A stretch of DNA of 64,000 bases, taken from NCBI GenBank assembly GCA_008973525.1, contig WACJ01000333.1, positions 248,001 to 312,000 on the forward strand, read 5' to 3'. Shown here piece after piece: positions 47,747-60,167 of this stretch. The stretch's first letter is position 1. Each line of letters starts with the position of its first letter. Both the position numbers and the translations under genes were made by a program. Source of the stretch: Stenopsyche tienmushanensis. Its lineage: Eukaryota > Arthropoda > Insecta > Trichoptera > Stenopsychidae. Below the pieces are notes generated by a model. That model searched no databases. It saw only the letters and a program-made list of their open reading frames with translations, and had not been told where the DNA came from.

Positions 47747-48094
47747 CAGCCCTTTGAATAGTAAGCTATATTTACTTATCCGCCACTTATCCTCATACAA
47801 ATACACTTATCTATCAGGACCGTCGCAGCGCGTATGAAGCTTGTATATAAATAAATAAACGTTATCGATGGCACACAATATTCGGTCATTTCTTCAAGTA
47901 AATACTTGAAATCAATTATATCATTCACACATCTTTATTAGCAGATACATTTGGGTTAAAAATCTATACAATCGTGCGATTTACGCAGGAAGCTCTCCAT
48001 CTCTGTCTTTCTCCAAGCCTAACGTACAAGAGTGCTCTTTCTAAATCACAGGAATTTGCTCGCAAATACGCGATCATTCTATTGTACATGTTAA
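47747..48094 (+). mobile_element. TTAA MITE, copy M (second subfamily)
   Basis: Begins CAGCCCTTTGAATAGTAAGC and contains GGACCGTCGCAGCGCGTATG, GGCACACAATATTCGGTCAT and CTATACAATCGTGCGATTTA. It ends near ATTCTATTGTACATG at TTAA 48091-48094. The left target site is eroded. Confidence 0.75.
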
Positions 48095-48199
48095 TTAGTT
48101 GTAATCAAGACACAAAAATCTCATGTATGAAATACATTTACTAAATCCGAATGATTGACACAATTGTGCCAAGATATGAATGTCAACGTACATGCATGC

Positions 48200-48279
48200 T
48201 TCGTAGATAACGAAAAAGCATTTGACACAGTACAACATAAAAAGTTGATTCAAATACTGCAAGAAGTGGAATTCGTTTG
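48200..48279 (+). pseudogene. LINE reverse transcriptase A-motif scrap
   Basis: FVDNEKAFDTVQHKKLIQIL followed by QEVEFV and a stop. The Q in VQH and the KL-QIL continuation point to a different LINE group from the Jockey-like remnant at 18.2 kb. It lies just after MITE copy M. Confidence 0.75.
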
Positions 48280-48589
48280 AAAAGATATTTAACCTGTTGT
48301 TTTACTGTCTTCTTGTATTCAGTGCACCTTCAATATTTTCTTGTAGATTGTGCTGTAGCTTTCGTTTTCTATTTCATATATTTTACGCAGCACTTTAGAC
48401 TAAAAGCGCTGGAGAATGTCAATATTGTGCGAAAATAAAACGGCAACAAAAATTGTATCCTGTACGTCTTTCCTGCTAGCAGTTTTTCTTTTTTTCGTGG
48501 GCAGAGCTACACGATGATCTAATTATAAACAAACTTTCCACTTTTAGCCACATTTTTGTGATATTTGTTTGGCAACTTTGAACGGAGAG

Positions 48590-48735
48590 CGCGAAGAGGG
48601 ATTTGGCTGCGAAAAGGACGTCCTCCCGCAGCCAAGGCCAACCACCGACCCTCCTCGACCTCCAAGAAGCGAACGGTCGGCGCCAATTTTGAAATAGCGC
48701 ATTGCACTTGAAGAGTGATGAAAGATGTCGCTTTA
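48590..48735 (-). mobile_element. partial LTR of the same family, left/middle part
   Basis: Reverse strand: AGCGACATCTTTCATCACTC, then GTGCAATGCGCTATTT, then GGTTGGCCTTGGCTGCGGGA and the hairpin at 48605-48633. Homology is lost before the AATAAA region. This fragment holds the part absent from the copy at 35 kb. Confidence 0.7.
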
Positions 48736-48784
48736 TAAGAGATTTTAATATGAAATTTCAAACAAACATTATATATGATAAACT

Positions 48785-51240
48785 TTTATTTTTATTTTTA
48801 GTAAAAATTACCCGGAATTTACACCCAAATGTGGAAGATTTAACATTCCATAAGCTTTCATGAAACAAAATCATGTTTTCCGATATTGTGAACAGTGCAC
48901 ATCAAGCAATCCTTGCACGAATGTATGTATATGTTATGTTATATATACCTGAGGATCAAATATGGCTCAATGGTGGATTGAACTGGATACGCTTGCCTGG
49001 GGCGAAATATCTACTCATCTTTTGGAACCCAACCCTGTTTGTGTGCCGAATAACGGATATGTTTGAACATCCAAATATGAAATGAAGACGATCAAATTAA
49101 AGATAAGAAACGTATTGGATGTATACACCACCGGAAACTTTCTTCTATCGGATGTACAAATTATTACGTAGAAAGTTTCGACTACAAAAGCGAGTTGGTG
49201 GCAAACACACAAAAGTTTTCCAAATAAAACAATTTGCAAAATATAAATGGATTATATAAAATAGCATCGTATTGATCGAAAATTTGACGTATTTAAATAT
49301 TTTTTAGTATTTCATAAAATATCGTTATTAATGATCTGCCAAGAGCTAGTGGATCTTGAGCACTATTAATAAAGAAGACATATGGTCTATCATCCGAGCA
49401 AAATCAAGTTTTTCATTATAGGATACAAAACAAACGTTTAATATTCTGCCAACATCAAATTCTATTACTCCTTTTTTTCGGTAGTATAAATGGATGTTCA
49501 TGAAAACAAAACCCAAACTATAATAGTTTCTTATTCTGACAAAATATACCACTGACATTAAAGCATTACAAGAGTAGAACTCGACATGCGGCTTAAGACT
49601 CTATCTTGACACTTCGGATGAAAAGCTCACATCGTGATGTTTCTGTTATATAGCAAAATAAATTGAAGCTGATAGATTTCTGCACCCTTCGAAACCTCTC
49701 AACAAAGTTTACTGCATTATTTCATTTATTATTTTGCCGTCTTGAAGTCTTGAAATTTCGCAAGCTGCATTCGTACACGCGCCATACAATTCATCCCGCA
49801 CTTAAATTAAGCCCGCAAAATATGAATAATTCGAACGTCACAGATTCGAGCAAAAAAATAAGTCCAATTTATGTGCCCTTCTCGCCCGTTTTCATCCCCC
49901 GAAATCCGCCCCAATATCGCACATATCGTTACATGTGTAAACGCACAAAACAGGTATATGCGTTCAAATCCGGCCTCGCGAAAATATGTAATATGAATGA
50001 ATTGATATTCTAAGTGACTTTTATTTTCAAAGTTACTCAGACATTTTCAGTAAGCGCTACAAATCGTAGTATATTTCTTCGTTCGCCCGACCCTCTTTCC
50101 CGTACAAAAACACATTTTTTATTTATCCCCAGAAGGAACGTGCTGACATAATATTATGTTTAAATAAACATCAATTTTTAATGCTTTTATTTTGTTCATA
50201 TTTAAACGTAAATATATGAAACGAGGATGCCTGATGCTATTTAGCACCATTTTCGATAGTACAAAGCAGATTATGCATAGTGCAATAAAATACAATTAGC
50301 CTTTTAGCAATTTTTGAATGGAAACAAGATACATATAATTTTGACATGAGCAACAGTGTTTTTGGTTTTATACAAACATGATTACTTTTCAAAGATATCA
50401 AATCCAAATAATAGTCAGTTAACCATGAATAATTGTCCATTATTTCAATCCTAAATGAATTGGCTTTCATCTTATAGATAAGCGATTTCTAAAAGCGCCC
50501 CTATGGATAGCATTACAGAATCTCTAAGAAGGGTCTATGGCACAAATAAAAAGTTTGAGGGATGTTAAGGTTCATTAGGGATGCAATGAAATTTGATGAT
50601 CAAATATGATAGTTTTTCACATTCACATATTCCAAAATGCATATAAAATGCATTTCATAATCGGTTTCAAATTAAATTATACGCAAATGGCAACAAAACT
50701 TTTTTTTATATTTATGTACATAAATATTGCTTATATATATAATTTAAATTTATACGATTCTTTAACATATATATTGAGCAAAAATATCTTCACCAGAGCT
50801 TCTATTCTCATCCTCCAACATTTTTATAGGTCTTGCAGTAAAAGAGCTTGTATTAATCCTTCCGTCCATAAAAGGTTTAATTTCCTCCCGTCAATGAAAT
50901 AGGTGAACAAACTATCGTACGAAATATATTAATCTGTTTTTTACAGATACAGTTCTAAAACATTTTCTGCAGCACAGGTAACACAAAAAAATATAGGTTT
51001 TTTGAAATGTATGATGCAAAAAGGATTTCTTACGAATGCATATCAGCGTAAGTATCATAAATTATTTTATGGAGCGAAAGGATTAAAATGTATTTACGGA
51101 ACATGAAGAAAAACGTAATATCTTATACAAATCCTACGAAAAAATATCTAGATGTGGCCAAACTAAGCCAAACTGGCTAATATCTGATTCATTTATAAAA
51201 TTAAGTAATTAATAAAGTTCATTCATAATAAATTCAAAAA
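48785..51240. other. no gene supported
   Basis: Contains a 116-codon plus frame at 49663-50013 with mixed composition and no motif, and AT-driven frames elsewhere. No repeat partners found. Confidence 0.35.
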
Positions 51241-51264
51241 ATTATAATTTATTTGAAATACCAC

Positions 51265-51505
51265 GGAAAAGGGCACGTCCCAACACAAAGAAATCCAGTG
51301 GTGTCAAATCTGGAGACCGGGCGAGCCACGGAATAGGGCCGCCAAAAGAATTAATTTACAGGACGGAGACCACAATAAAAATTATTTTCTTAGTCCTAAC
51401 CCAGATACCACATGATTTCTTTGTCTGGAGACGTGCCTTATTCCGTGGCTCACATGGTCTTCAGATCTGACACCACTGGATTTCATTGTCTGGGGACGTG
51501 CCATA
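51265..51505. repeat. two inverted Tc1/mariner-type catalytic scraps
   Basis: At 51265-51345 the reverse strand reads PWLARSPDLTPLDFFVLG. At 51425-51505 the plus strand reads PWLTWSSDLTPLDFIVWG. They face each other across about 80 bp of unrelated sequence and belong to the family at 38.8 and 46.5 kb. The Tigger element begins 170 bp to the right. Confidence 0.7.
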
Positions 51506-51671
51506 AAAAGTATTTCCTTAGCCCTAACCCTAGCAAACTGGTACCTTTTCAAATTTAACAACTTATTGAATGATTTGTATGGCATGTAACATATCGTTGA
51601 AAAGAATTTAAACTAAAAACATTTTAAAACTAAATTAAGTTTAAAAAAGTTTTTGGATACATAAGTTAATA

Positions 51672-52450
51672 CAGTAGAACATCGATTATCCGGACTAATA
51701 GGGGATGAAAGTAGTTCGGATAACGAAAAATCCGGATAATCGAAAAAAATCATAATTGACAGGGAAATATGAATATTTTTTACTAATTTAGATTCACATA
51801 CACATATAATAAATAATTTTTTATTAAAAAAATCAATGATCGATTTTTGCTTAACGTTTCCTCTTCTTTTAGAACCTCCCAAATCGCGAATATTCTTAAG
51901 ACATATAAGTTATTCTTATTTACTTACTTTGCTTCTCAAACCATTTCATGGCGACATCTAAACACTGAAAAGCTTCGGAATGTGTAGGACTAATATCTCC
52001 TCCCTCGCAAATTTCTTTAATTATTTCTTCATCATTCAAAATTTGAAATCCAGAATCATTTGCATCTCAATTTAACCAGTCTGTTACATCTTCTTCGTCG
52101 CATTCAGCACTTACGGAAATTTGTGCTATTGTTTCCACAATGTCTTCTATATTAGGTTCTACCGCTTTACTGGAACTTACTAATGGTCTTTTCAAGATTT
52201 TGTTCCATGATTTTTTCAATGTTGACACTTTTAATGAACTCCAACTATCTGCTGCGATGTAGTAACAATCTTTGTAATTTATTTTCCTGTGGATTCTGAT
52301 AAATAAAATAATCTTCAATATTTTGTGAGTGTATTTGTATACGTGAGCAAAAGTGAACACAATTCTCCAATTCTTTAGCAAATTGTATTTTTTATTTTTT
52401 TATTTTGAACAATACGGATAATCGAGGTCCGGATAATAGAATTTTTACTG
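51672..52450 (-). mobile_element. Tigger/pogo element, internally deleted
   Basis: The left end CAGTAGAACATCGATTATCC and right end (reverse strand) CAGTAAAAATTCTATTATCC include the GATTATCCGGA motif typical of Tigger ends. TA flanks both sides (51670-51671 and 52451-52452). At 779 bp it is about a third of a complete element. The inner region keeps the transposase C-terminal codons on the reverse strand. Confidence 0.9.
51908..52381 (-). pseudogene. Tigger/jerky-type transposase C-terminal part
   Basis: Reverse strand: NYKDCYYIAADSWSSLKVST, LKKSWNKILKRP, then an acidic segment CDEEDVTDWLN and a stop. After the single TGA the same frame stays open through FQILNDEEIIKEICEGG and SEAFQCLDVAMKWFEKQSK. 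The A-DSW--L----L--SWNK motif and the acidic tail are those of Tigger/jerky-like DDE transposases after the catalytic core. The N-terminal CENP-B-type DNA-binding part and the DDE core are deleted. One stop separates the two halves. Confidence 0.85.
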
Positions 52451-52604
52451 TATTTCTCATTCGTTTGCACATTTTATTTGACTGAAAGCTCAGAAGTAGT
52501 TTTCTTAAAATTAATTGTATAAAACAATGTTTTATTTAGATCAAAAATACAAAAATAGATAAAATACGTTACGCGCATGCGTGTTCGTGTCTTTATGTAG
52601 CATA

Positions 52605-52765
52605 AAGCAACCAGTAGCACTTTTTATATATTACACAAACACAGCTCAATATTTTACTTAACAATTTCCATTATGAAAAGTGAAATAGAATAGAATGAAA
52701 AAGACATGTTAACAAATGGAAAAAAATCAATGCATAAAATCAACTTTTCCTAGGATTTAAGACAT
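52605..52765. repeat. dispersed AT-rich repeat, copy 2
   Basis: AAGCAACCAGTAGCACTTTT, TATATTACACAAACACAGCT, GTTAACAAATGGAAAAAAAT, CAATGCATAAAATCAACTTT and TCCTAGGATT follow the order at 7845-7975. A partial reverse copy (GGAAAAGTTGATTTTATG) is at 8800. Confidence 0.5.
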
Positions 52766-52769
52766 TTAA

Positions 52770-54125
52770 CATCCACCACGCGAGATTACTCATACGATTT
52801 TCGTTTATATCCAATTTTATAATATCATACATATCCAACGGAATGATCCTGCAAATTTTGAACTAAGTTTGAATTTATGGAGCAAGCATGCCTGAATTAC
52901 ATTCGAATGGTCATATAAAAACAGTTATTGTACATTTTATGATCCTTATGTGGATGGAATTGCCAGTTGTATTAATTCAACAAGTACTACCATTTGCAAA
53001 ACAATAAAAGTCGCATTCCCAGAGTAGAGATCATGACAGGAAATGGATTAAGTTTGACTGTAAGTTATGATATGTGATCCTTAAAATATTGTACTCGATG
53101 CCAAAGTTGTTGAGCGAGAATTTAAACAAACATACATAATCTGTGGGTTTTTATGTAAATTGATTTAATCACCTAATGTGTTTTCCGAGTTGAGAAATAA
53201 AAGCGACGCAGAGCATTCCGAAGAGGCTACATTATCCAAATTCAACACGTCCATTAATCTAACGCAAAGAAGTTAGTTCGCGTCGATTAGAAGATAAACT
53301 ACTGGCATTCGTATCCGTCTAGGGGCAATAATAAAATGACAAAGTTTGTATGGGAGGCTGGAGTGCGCTCGGCGTACCTTCTTCCTCCTCCATCGTCGAA
53401 TACATTTCCATGGAAGTTGCCATGGCTCACCAGTCGTATCCTTAAGGCGGCGAAATGTTTTGATAAATTGAGCGCATTTGGAAATTGTAAAGTAAGATGT
53501 ATCACCTGTGATTTATTCTATTCGGCTCAGAAACGAAGTCCCGATTTAAACGGCAATATATTTCCCGATTGTATGCCGTTAGATAAACGGGAGGAAGAGC
53601 AAAAGACGACGAAACCTATGGATAGTTACGAATAACACAAAATGGCTACGAGACGACAACGAAATTTTGTTAAGTGAAGGGATTCATCTTAATCCATTTC
53701 GCTCTCCTAGATTCGTAAGCAGAAATAGGAAGTATCGACAAAAAATAGACGAATCGATTCTAATATATGTCTGAGAGAACTCCTACACATTATTCTTTGC
53801 CGAATGCTATTTTTTATCGTATATCATCAAATCGAATGCATTCCATTTTAGAACTAAATTATACTTGGAAGTTTGAATCTATGCTACAAAAGCATCACAG
53901 GTGATAACAATAAATTAAATAACTACAAAAATGCTAAATGACTATAGTTTATCGCCTGCTATTTCATAAAAATCACCATGTTATGTCAGTAAAATGTTAG
54001 TCGAATCGACTACCATTCCATGCATTTTTTGTACTTCACTTCAACAATCGCATTAATACAACACAATTATACGAATCTCAGAATAAATCTATTTTTGCTC
54101 ATTTATAAAACGAATACACTCAATT
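52770..54125. other. no gene supported
   Basis: A balanced island at 53190-53780 holds opposing frames of 99 and 68 codons that shadow each other. No recognisable product. Confidence 0.35.
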
Positions 54126-54129
54126 TTCT

Positions 54130-54535
54130 TTTTGTGCGATTTCGAAGTTATGCGGTTTTAAAAATACATTCTTCAAAAAAAAAAAATCCAAAATTCCAAC
54201 TAATTTATCTCAATTTTTAACAAATTAATTTACTTCAAACTGCGTACGAATTTTTTCTATATAGCCCTTTATTATACCTACCAGATTTACGCAAAATATT
54301 TTTAACTATTTAAAAGTTCCTTTAAATGTTACTAAAAAATGTTAATTTTTATTTGCCTTATTGTTTTCCTGTTTTTTTTTATGCGATTTTGGATATATAT
54401 ATTTTATACAGCTGTTTCAAAGTTATGCGGTTTTTAAAATCCTTGGAACGCATCTTCACTTTTTCTATGCAAGTCGTAGCTTTTTTTGTGCGATATTTCA
54501 CGGAACGTATCAACCGCACAAAAAAAGGTTTGAGT
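54130..54535 (+). repeat. dispersed repeat, partner of 20615-20800
   Basis: The unit GAAGTTATGCGGTTTTAAAA at about 54145 and its longer version at 54390-54530 contain TTGGATATATATATTTTATA, AAGTTATGCGGTTTTTAAAA and CAACCGCACAAAAAAAGG. Two open frames across it are AT-driven and not credible genes. Confidence 0.6.
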
Positions 54536-54589
54536 GTATTTCTTTTTCAGAATTAATTTAAAATAATAAAAATAAAAACAGGCAAAATA

Positions 54590-55150
54590 TTATTTTGAAA
54601 ATATGTCTGAAGTAACATTAAACATCGAACCCCTATCTACTGAGACACGACCCAAAACTCGCAAAATTCCCGATTTCCCGACAAATTATTTATTTCCGTC
54701 GCTGCAGATGAATACTTATATACTATAATACTTTGATGTGATTCGTAATTATATTACGGAGGAATACAAAAATTCTGAACCCCGTATCTATTATATTTCA
54801 TATCGATATTCCCATTATTAGAGTCGAGGTGTAGTAAATACATCACCGGTAGAGAAAAAGGTTAATATAACAAATTGAAAAACATATGTGTACTCTATAT
54901 ATGCATACATAGATTAGACAGTCACAACCCTAGGCGTCGCCTAAGTTTGCCAATTAGTAATTACGCCACTGTTTCCATGCGTCCAGATTTCGTCGGGAAT
55001 GTCTCGATTCAGTAGCCTTCATCGTGTTGGTGAGGTGTACGATTTCTGTTAGATAAAAAATTCAATCCCAAAATTTTCGGGATTTCGTTTTCTAATCCCG
55101 GGATTCTTAAGTGCCTAAAATTGTCCGGGATCCCTGGATTGGATTCCCTA
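54590..55150 (-). mobile_element. hAT element with AATCCCGGGATT repeats, deletion derivative (copy 2)
   Basis: On the reverse strand it starts TAGGGAATCCAATCCAGGGA at 55150 and has AATCCCGGGATT. It continues through the shared leader to GGGTCGTGTCTCAGTAGA, then jumps to ATGTTTAATGTTACTTCAGA. In the copy at 60168-60920 that last sequence is the transposase C-terminus and stop. The transposase body is therefore deleted between these points. Confidence 0.75.
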
Positions 55151-55159
55151 ATCACAATT

Positions 55160-56815
55160 AGATACATCAATTCACATATTCACCTCAACAGACAAACTAC
55201 TGAAAACATTCAATTTGTGTTGATATATAGTAAATTTGCTGCACAAAATATATTAAAGACAAATCAAAGTGTTCATTTACCGATAGTTTAAGAAATCTTA
55301 TAAAGTTTATAGACGAATTGTAATTGAACCATAGAACGGGATCACAGTTATTAATTGTATTTGATAACCTTTCGTCTGCAACTGGTTAAATAATTGAGTA
55401 AAATCAAGGAAGAGCTCTAAAATATATTTCATCGTTGATGAGCATTATAAGGGATGTTTTCCAGCACGATACTGCTAAAAGTGTCTGATAGACAGCAAAT
55501 AAAAGCAGTGGTTCTATCAATCCCAGAATGATCCCAAAGCCAATTAGCAAGACTAATAAAACAGCTACTATCGATACCATAGATGGAATACAAACTCCGT
55601 TTTATTTCCCCTTAAGGTGAATATTACAAATTGGATTTTCATCTGACTGGAAATCAATATAAAAAAGGTACTAAAATTTTTTTTTATAGGAAAATTGCGT
55701 TACTCCCACAGATAACATTTGACTGAGGTTGTGTACATGTTCACGAGTGTGTGTACACATAATATGACTTTGTATCCGATATGAAGGTTTCCACGTCGGT
55801 GCCGATTTTCCCAATAACACTAACCGAATTCCCGACGACATGGCGGGCACCTGCGGATCCAATAAAACACACTTAGCCTGTCCTTACACGCCAAATGAAA
55901 AACAATAAAATAATATTGCACCGCATTTTCCGACCCAACATGGCTACGTCAAATAAAACCGACGGCACGCTTCACATCGGGGCCATACTCTAACGCCGTT
56001 TTAACACCTTGCGTACGCAAAAGAAAATACTGACTTCGACCCTTGTCGCGGGGGCGCACCGTAAGCAATGTCACATTGTGGGGGTCGTTGGGGCCTTGCT
56101 TACTGGCATTTTCAAGCCCAAAATAATATGAGCCCATCCTGCTTGAGCAGGAAGCTGTTTTTATCCCGTATCTTAAAATTATACGCGGTGACCCTGGATG
56201 ACCACAAAATAACTGTCACACACTGCAAAAAGATGCGATCGTCCGTTTATGCTGAATACTTAAAACTGGCACTTATAAACACCTGACCTTCTTTGTATAA
56301 GAAACCAAAAAAAAAAACGCTTTAGTTTTAGGACATAGAATGCTGAAATACCTAATGGTTCACTGAATGCGAAGCAACAACAAATTTGGTACACCAACGG
56401 AAGAAATATGATGAAATGTAAAAGATGGTTAGGTGGTGAAGATGAAAGACGATGTTCTTTAAGTCCTTATTTCTTGTAAGAGAGATCGCAAAAAATCGGC
56501 GGGAAGAAATCTTTTCGCGGCCAAGACTACCGGACGACTTCCCTGTTCTCCACTACGCTCGGAGGAATGAAATATACAAAATATTCCCATGATACAAAGC
56601 AAAGCGTAAGAATGAGATCAAGCCCCTAAAAATTAGGAATACAATATAAATCTATCTACATTAACAGTCTCAAGATACATAAAAAGTTGTTTTCTCGAAT
56701 TCCGAATAGAATAAATAAAAATCGAAGTTTGCGTGTATCGTCTGTGTATCCGTGAGGAATATACTCAATAATTAATTTAAAAAAAAAACATACATCGGCA
56801 TAAGATAATTTAAGG
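55160..56815. other. no gene supported
   Basis: An island at 55690-56290 with several short frames on both strands; none matches a family I know. The remainder is AT-rich. Confidence 0.35.
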
Positions 56816-56820
56816 AATTA

Positions 56821-56905
56821 TTAGATTGAGTCATAAATAATTGCCGGCAAAAAGATGTCGTTATAATTATTCGGCTTTACACTTGATAAGTCATCCATAT
56901 TGGTG
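56821..56905 (+). mobile_element. mariner terminus, second copy of the TTAGRTTGAGTCATAA type
   Basis: TTAGATTGAGTCATAAATAA follows TA at 56819-56820, then TTGCCGGCAAAAAG, ATAATTATTCGGCTTTACAC and TGATAAGTCATCC. These match 15236-15320 nearly base for base. No transposase codons were recognised downstream, and the open frame on the other strand is not credible. Confidence 0.65.
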
Positions 56906-57210
56906 AATATCCGTAAAATTTCGCTCGGGAGATCTTGAGAGATGAACCAAGGGTCTTTGATGAACCCAACCTTTCGACTTTGATGAATTTTAAAAAGGTT
57001 ATTAGAGCAAAATCAACGTTAACCAATAAGGTAATTATCTGGGACGCTATATACGTCACGGTTAACCATTTTCCAGCACTTGGAAAAAAATAGGAAATGT
57101 TAGTAAATTTAATGTGTGGGTGCCACATAATATTAGTGAAGGCAATAATCTCATTGCAAAAAATTGAGACATTTTTAAACAATATAAGAGATGAAAAATG
57201 GGTAACGTAT

Positions 57211-57643
57211 TGTAGCGTGGGCGATTTATCATCCCCGCGTAGTAGCGCTGTTAACAGCGACATCTTCCATCTCTCTCCGCGTGCAATGTGTTATTTTAAC
57301 AGCGCCATCTCTTGTGGCCCTGCGGAGATATTGCACCTGCATGCACCGTCACTACCCAACTGGCAACGCGTGAACTATTGCCGGTTGGTTGGTGACGTAC
57401 TGGAGGCGGGAGTCGGATAGCCTTGGCTGCGGGAAGTCGTCCCTCCTGCAGCCATATATCTCTCTCTCTCTCGTGTGGAATAAATAATTATTTAGAGAAG
57501 AGAGTATTTCTATTCGACGCTCGTTTTTTCCCATCCATCAACATCACGGCCCGATTGAAAAACGGACCCATGCGGCCATCCCGACGAGCACGTGGGGGTG
57601 GGGAGCCGCCCGGAGACTCTGCCCTCGAGAGCGCCTCCGCCTG
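57211..57643 (+). mobile_element. second copy of the same LTR, right end lost
   Basis: The sequence TGTAGCGTGGGCGATTTATC opens a stretch that follows the LTR at 2122-2578 almost throughout. It includes the GGCTGC...GCAGCC hairpin at 57425-57453, the AATAAA region and CATCCCGACGAGCACGTGG. It carries an extra GCTGTTAACAGC near 57247. It ends at CCGCCTGAC, short of the terminal ACGTTACA, so no target duplication can be read. Confidence 0.8.
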
Positions 57644-57649
57644 ACCTGA

Positions 57650-58565
57650 TTTTATATTTTTGTGATGATCAAAGAAGAAAATCACAAAGCTATCAGAGAT
57701 TTGGTATAATTAATAAAATATTGCTTTAAATAAGGATAATGCTGCGCAAATATGTTCAGGATTAAAAATATTTGTTATAAATGTAGACATTTTTTTTAGA
57801 AATACGTTACTTCCAACCGTCGGACTTTGAATAGGGGGAGTTTTACTGTACCACCCGACAAATAGAAACGTTAAATACAGCATTCGGCTCGAATCGCAAT
57901 GGCGTAAATTAATGAGAAATTTTATCACTCAACAAACTAAATATTTAGTCAAAACTTTGGAGACATGCGACAAAAACAAATATCTCTCCGAGCGAGGGGA
58001 CGTTTTCTGAAATAGCCTCAACGCTTTGGCACATCCCATACAAATTCGCTCATACGATGCGTATATTAAAAGGGTAAACCTCTCGTTGCATTTATTTTAA
58101 TTAATTTTGTTACCTGTCCTTGCGACGCAAATAGTGGGAAGTAAATCGTAATTTTCACGAGCGGTTTAACACGGTGAAATGAACCGAGTCAGCTGATGTA
58201 AACTAATTACAGGACCTCCGGGAAAATAATCCCAATAAAATAACAGAATGGCTGAATGAAAATATAGAGGGCTGGCGAGGGCGCTGGGGGGCGGCGGGGA
58301 AACCTGGGGGCAGTCGGGTTATCATAGCAACAGGAATTTCACCGAGGGGGCTGGCAAGGTAAGCAATCCCCGGGGCTTCAAGGGTAGAAAGGTAGAATTC
58401 AAAGGATGCCAAAAAAGGTTGTCTACTTCCTTTTATAGTGGGAATCGAACAATCTTTATGCTATAAATCAAATTTTGTTTTATGGTATTACTTTTAAAAA
58501 AAACACGTATTTACAGGGCGAAAATATGGGCCGCAAATTATACACGTAATGAAATATGAATGTCA
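57650..58565. other. no gene seen
   Basis: A GC-rich, A-poor run at 58260-58340 (GGCGCTGGGGGGCGGCGGGG) within a balanced island. No coding frame credited. Confidence 0.4.
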
Positions 58566-58569
58566 CAAA

Positions 58570-58860
58570 ATATCCAAACCCATCGTTGGTGATGATGATT
58601 TAAAAGCCATAGTGGAAGCCAATCCACATACAACAGTTTGAACATTTTCTTATAAGTTAGGTATTAGGATCACGTCTATTTTTCATCATTTCGCTTTAAT
58701 AAGGAAACCTAAAATGTTGGAAAAATAGATGCCACGCAAATTATTAGAGAGCTAAAATCCAAGGCATTTGGAGATGTGTTCTTCGTTGGTATTTCGTATT
58801 GATTTAAATCGGACTTGTGATGAAAAATGGATCTTGTACGACAAAAGAAAAATATTTGAG
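58570..58860 (+). pseudogene. mariner transposase N-terminal to early catalytic fragment
   Basis: Readable pieces in order are DDDLKAIVEANPHTTV, a stop, FSYKLGIRITSIFHHF, RKPKMLEK, MPRKLLES and then CDEKWILYDKRK. This follows the mariner order: HTH, K-L-KWVPHEL, catalytic CDEKWILYDN. Stops and an in-frame gap interrupt it. The downstream sequence no longer matches. Confidence 0.75.
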
Positions 58861-58869
58861 CTAAATAAG

Positions 58870-60042
58870 AAAAAAATAATAAAATTATTTAACACACAAA
58901 ATATCATTTTAAATCATTTTTATATAAATAAATTAAGTGTCCGTATTATTCTTCGTTAAAAGCGGACTTTTCAAGCTAAAAAAAACTGTTAATACATAAA
59001 CTAATATATTTACCGGTAGGATAATAGGGGTAAAGTAAGAAATATTAAAAGTGGAGTAGAGGTAGCGTGCTTCTACAACACCTAGGCGGCTAATCGAAGA
59101 GGTTCACCCACCCTCTGAACCTTTCCCGTGTTGTTCCCGTTAAGCCTAATCTCGAAGGATACTTTCGAAACACATAACAATTTCATCCCACACTATTTAG
59201 ATATCAGCGATTCCCAGAAGTGAAAACTGTATTTTTACCCGAGTTCCCTTTCTCGTATTTCCGGCTATTTATTCTCGAGGATAATAATACACCACGGAAT
59301 ATATATATATATACAGATAAATTTATTTTTCAAGATAAATATTTCTGTATTCCTAATAATGAGGGTTCATCCTAAATTAATATATAGTTTAAGACATTGT
59401 TGGAGTATGTTTGTAAACTTTGGATGGTAGCAATAAAGTGAGCCATCAGTGAAGGAAGCTCGCTTTAAATGGATTTTAAAGTGAACGGTATGGCAAAAGG
59501 GAAAGCTCCTATGTGTACTCGGTCTCATTGAGAAAACCTTATGACCTTAACGTGCCATCGAACAATAGACATCGTACCACCAAGGTACAAGGTACATCTG
59601 TTGGCTAAGTTTCGCATTTCAGCTGAAAACGATGACAACAACTCGAAATAGTTTATGAAATAAGAAACGTAAAATATGTTGTACCATATGAAACTGCCGT
59701 TTTTTTTTTTTTTTTTAGGAAATAATCTAAAACCACGGTTTATTTCAAGATCATCATTCGCACGCAAGTATTTTACAAAGCCAAAAACCCACAAACAATA
59801 AAATAATGGAATATGTATAGTATTTAGAGATATTCAGTGCAATTCCCTAAAGTGCTCAAGCTTGAAAAAATCTTAAACAAATATTCCAATAAAGTAACAT
59901 GATAAGCAAATTCTGAGCTCAATATTATATTACATTATAATAACATAAAAAAATATGACTGATCGCCAAATGTCAACTAATACAAAAACAGCTTAAAAAG
60001 TAATAACAAGTCTAGCAAAAAAAATCGAATCCTCTTCAAAAC
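58870..60042. other. no gene seen
   Basis: AT-rich with short TA runs near 59302 and a poly-T at about 59700-59716. An 89-codon reverse frame crosses the poly-T and is not credible. Confidence 0.4.
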
Positions 60043-60167
60043 TATCAGGTTAGTCCAAAAGTTCGTGCGCATTTTTGGGAAAATTTTAAATAGTGTAAAT
60101 AAAACACAATTTAACATTTTAATCAATGATATTGTAACGTGGAAGAATATCTTGGGAAAATTGCAAG

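Noticed and set aside
49663..50013. 116-codon plus-strand open frame
   Set aside because: No recognisable domain and no supporting neighbours or splice sites; treated as chance.
53336..53635. 99-codon plus-strand frame with Cys residues
   Set aside because: A 68-codon frame shadows it on the other strand, and the Cys spacing fits no zinc-finger type.
55690..56290. Region with several short frames on both strands
   Set aside because: No frame gives a recognisable protein or joins across splice sites.
56877..57263. 128-codon minus-strand open frame
   Set aside because: It runs from the left part of an LTR into unrelated DNA and a mariner end, so it cannot be one gene.
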